From Candidatus Eisenbacteria bacterium (GTDB lineage Bacteria > Eisenbacteria > RBG-16-71-46 > JACRLI01), in contig JACRLI010000005.1 in the NCBI GenBank assembly GCA_016235265.1, forward strand, positions 1 through 41,099: a DNA stretch of 41,099 nt, written 5' to 3'. The translations under genes were made by a program, and so were the position numbers. This document shows, piece after piece, positions 39,246 through 41,099 of the stretch. A model generated the notes under the pieces. It saw nothing but the letters and a program-made list of their open reading frames with translations. It had not been told where the DNA came from and made no database searches. Positions within the stretch are counted from its first letter, which is position 1. Every line of letters begins with the position of its first letter.

Positions 39246-40524
39246 GGTGTGAGATCACCTCCAGCTTGGGGAGGGGAACGATGAAGCGTCCCCCGTGTTC
39301 CAGGTAGGCAGCATGCTTCCGGGTGATGTCCGCGGCGAAATTCCAGGCGAGGATCAGCACGGCGTCCGGCCTGCGCTCGTACATCTCCGACACCGGAAGA
39401 ACGGGTATGTGGTAACCGGGCGTGTAACGGAGCTGCTTCAGGGGACTGTCATCGACGATGAACTCCACGAGATCCCGGCCGATCTCGAAGTGGTGCATCA
39501 GCGTGGTCAGCTTCGCCGGCGCGCCGAACCCCGCCACGACCTCCCCCCGGGTCTTGAGCCCGGTCAACAGGCCGCGCAGCTCGTCCCCCAGGGAGCGGAT
39601 CCTCCCGCCGAACTCCTCGAAGGTGCGCCGGCTCCGGAGCCCGGCCCGGGCCTCGAGCGCCAGCAGCTCGTCCACCGATCCGCCCCGGGGCCGCCCGCCG
39701 GTCGCCCGTTGCGCGACCGCCCGGAGCGAACCGCCGTGCGTGGGCACGCGGCGGGCCTCGATCAGCTGCATGCCGTGGCGAGCCAGGAGCGTCTCCAGGG
39801 GGCCGACGGCGTGGTAGCAGAGATGCTCGTGGTAGGTCATGTCGAAGAGCGTCTTTTCGATCACGTCCAGGAGGTAGGACACCTCGAACACCAGGATCCC
39901 GTCGGGGGCGAGCAGCCCCGCGACCGCGTCGAGCACGCCGTGGAGGTCGTCCACGTGCGCGAGCACGTTGTTGGCGGCGATCACGGACGCGGGACCATGC
40001 TCCGCGCGGATCCGTGCGGCCAGCTCTCCGGTGAAGAACTCCGACAGCGTGGGGATCCCGGCTTCGCAGGCGGCCCGGGCGATCTCGCGGGCCGGATCCA
40101 CGCCCAGGACCCGCATGCCGCGGGCCTGGAACGGGCGCAGCAGGATCCCGTCGTTGCTGCCGATTTCCACCACCAGGGAGCCGGGGCGAATGCCGGACTC
40201 GCCCACGACGCTCTCGGCGTACTTCTCGAAGTGCGCGATGAAGGATGGGGACGTGGAGGAGACATAGAGATAGTCGCGGAAGAGGACGCCGGGATCCACG
40301 ACGTCGAGCAGCTGGAGCAGCCCGCACTCCGGGCACAGGAACAGGTCGAGGGGGAATGTCTCCTGGGGCTCACCCATCTGGTCCGCGCGCACGAAGGAGT
40401 TGGCGAGCGGGGTCCTGCCGAACGAGAGGACCGGCTCGAGCGAGCGGTCGCCGCAGGCCCTGCAGTCGGCCCGCCGGGTGCACGCGAGCGGGGACGGCTC
40501 GGCCTTGGGATGGACACGGACCAT
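39238..40524 (-). CDS. NDP-hexose C-methyltransferase-like SAM enzyme, 428 aa
   Basis: The three-part architecture is that of TylC3/NovU-type sugar C-methyltransferases: an N-terminal zinc-binding module (CRACG ... CPECGLLQL), a class I SAM-binding domain (VVEIGSNDGILLRPF, 'VIAANNVLAHVDDLHGVL', 'YHEHLCYHAVGPLETLL') and a C-terminal Methyltransf_14-like Rossmann domain ('VVAGFGAPAKLTTLMHHF', 'DAVLILAWNFAADI'). Expected role: methylation of a carbon next to the keto group of an NDP-4-keto-6-deoxysugar, a natural partner for the CDP-glucose dehydratase gene downstream. ATG 40524 has GAGG 9 nt upstream. The frame is open for 107 more codons upstream but is Arg-rich and unlike the family. Confidence 0.87.
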   Translation of the reverse strand: MVRVHPKAEPSPLACTRRADCRACGDRSLEPVLSFGRTPLANSFVRADQMGEPQETFPLDLFLCPECGLLQLLDVVDPGVLFRDYLYVSSTSPSFIAHFEKYAESVVGESGIRPGSLVVEIGSNDGILLRPFQARGMRVLGVDPAREIARAACEAGIPTLSEFFTGELAARIRAEHGPASVIAANNVLAHVDDLHGVLDAVAGLLAPDGILVFEVSYLLDVIEKTLFDMTYHEHLCYHAVGPLETLLARHGMQLIEARRVPTHGGSLRAVAQRATGGRPRGGSVDELLALEARAGLRSRRTFEEFGGRIRSLGDELRGLLTGLKTRGEVVAGFGAPAKLTTLMHHFEIGRDLVEFIVDDSPLKQLRYTPGYHIPVLPVSEMYERRPDAVLILAWNFAADITRKHAAYLEHGGRFIVPLPKLEVISHHA

Positions 40525-40987
40525 GGGGGCGGACCTCGCGATGTGCCTGCGCCGTCGTCGGCCCGACCTCCGGGGCGCCCGGTCATTCGGCCGCCGGACG
40601 CACCAGGATCTCACCGAGACTGTGTGCCTCGCATGACCCACCCCTTGAGTTACCCTCCCACACACCCTCGCCCGGTCTGGGGGCTCACGCTGGGCTAAAC
40701 TGCATGGCCCCATGCCCTGGGCATGGAACCTGCTGGCTGCGGCCTGTGGCAAAAGTATTAGGGATGATCCTATCATTGGGGACGGTGTGGATGCAAGTGC
40801 GCGAATTGACCATGGCATTACGATAATATGACTCACGATACGCACATCTCATCTGTCGCCGACCACGCATACGACTCCCCGGGGCCCCCGGGCCCACAAC
40901 CCGAAGGTCATTCAACACTTCATCCTTGCGGCGCCATACCCGACCCGGTATTATTTTCTGGGGCTTCCGGGAATGGTGTGGGTAGAT
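40525..40987 (-). promoter_or_regulatory. Leader and promoter region of the exopolysaccharide operon
   Basis: No gene is supported here. A candidate promoter on the minus strand is TTGCAT (40796-40791), an 18-bp spacer and TAGGAT (40772-40767). ATGAT-CCT-ATCAT, a short inverted repeat at 40764-40776, overlaps the -10. This predicts a leader of ~230 nt, which includes a perfect palindrome with 8-bp arms (CCATGCCC/GGGCATGG) at 40710-40726. The stretch 40740-40830 is markedly AT-richer than the genes. I could not match the leader to a known riboswitch. Confidence 0.4.
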
Positions 40988-41099
40988 TCATTGGGCTGAG
41001 CTCAGGGTAGCCGGGTAGAGATCGAGACCACCGCAGTGGAAGTAGATCGCGTTCTTGAAGCGAACCCGGTTGCGGAAGCCACAGGCCCGCCGCTTGACC
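40988..41099 (-). CDS. C-terminal fragment of an ISL3-like transposase
   Basis: The 36 codons before the stop at 40988-40990 read [20 protein letters not shown], then [17 protein letters not shown] 'KR-x-A-x-GFRN' end is typical of ISL3-family DDE transposases. The gene enters from the right edge, so only the end is visible. GGGGCTTCCGGGAATGGTGTG at 40960-40980, just beyond the stop, may be the terminal inverted repeat, but its partner lies outside the window. Confidence 0.6.
   Translation of the reverse strand, partial: VKRRACGFRNRVRFKNAIYFHCGGLDLYPATLSSAQ

Noticed and set aside
40525..40760. A c-di-GMP (GEMM-type) riboswitch in the operon leader
   Set aside because: The leader has some purine-rich stretches and hairpins, but the conserved GEMM blocks could not be aligned.
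40525..40845. N-terminal extension of the methyltransferase by 107 codons
   Set aside because: The added sequence is basic and unlike the family, whose zinc-binding Cys cluster lies shortly after the ATG at 40524, and it would run through the probable promoter.

Overview
The window is GC-rich, densely packed DNA from a Gram-negative-type bacterium with an outer membrane: it encodes a TonB-dependent receptor, a Wza-like export lipoprotein and several lipoprotein signals. Secreted proteins carrying an FlgD-like C-terminal sorting domain, a choice-of-anchor-D repeat lipoprotein and a 'FTYQG' fibre-like protein are a combination familiar from uncultured FCB-related lineages such as Candidatus Eisenbacteria. 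That placement is an inference from protein style, not from a marker gene.

Left part (1-6.8 kb, accessory). A gene beginning MGSVIRRVRKRKR, possibly a tyrosine recombinase, runs off the left edge, and a degenerate tRNA-Ser(CGA)-like sequence lies at 762-845. Then comes a three-gene module on the + strand: a 403-aa conserved helical protein (A), a P-loop NTPase (B) joined to it by a GTGA overlap, and a 910-aa SWIM zinc-finger/SNF2 helicase. The module is flanked by decayed copies of itself: a gutted helicase remnant with its promoter upstream of A, and a deleted A-B copy downstream of the helicase. The original layout was therefore a head-to-tail array of [helicase-A-B] units. Both helicase starts share a TTGC(A/C)C-N17-TACATT promoter placed so close to the ATG that the transcript would be essentially leaderless. 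This is the best candidate here for an undescribed system.

Middle part (6.8-22.5 kb). It holds a YfiR/TonB-receptor pair, a six-repeat anchor-D lipoprotein, a small OB-fold-like lipoprotein, and a + strand run of three secreted proteins (FlgD-sorted protein, fibre-like protein, metzincin-type metallopeptidase) behind a perfect CRP-type palindrome. These are followed by a repeat-rich secreted protein with two Trp/Tyr-rich domains, a TetR regulator with a clear operator translationally coupled to an S41 peptidase, an SDR oxidoreductase and an SGNH hydrolase.

Right part (22.7-40.5 kb). This is an exopolysaccharide/O-antigen-type locus, nearly all on the minus strand and read from 40524 downward: C-methyltransferase, UDP-glucuronate-decarboxylase-like SDR, polyprenyl-phosphate sugar-1-phosphate transferase, CDP-glucose synthase-like and CDP-glucose dehydratase-like enzymes, GT4, Wza-like lipoprotein, Wzc-like co-polymerase with a degenerate kinase domain, a secreted GH51-like glycosidase, and an O-antigen ligase/polymerase. 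A strong internal promoter then starts a second unit (small membrane protein, carbamoyltransferase, GT4). A GT2 gene on the + strand ends tail-to-tail with that unit. The logic is NDP-sugar supply, initiation on a lipid carrier, elongation, decoration (methyl, carbamoyl), polymerisation and export. The right edge carries the last 36 codons of an ISL3-like transposase.
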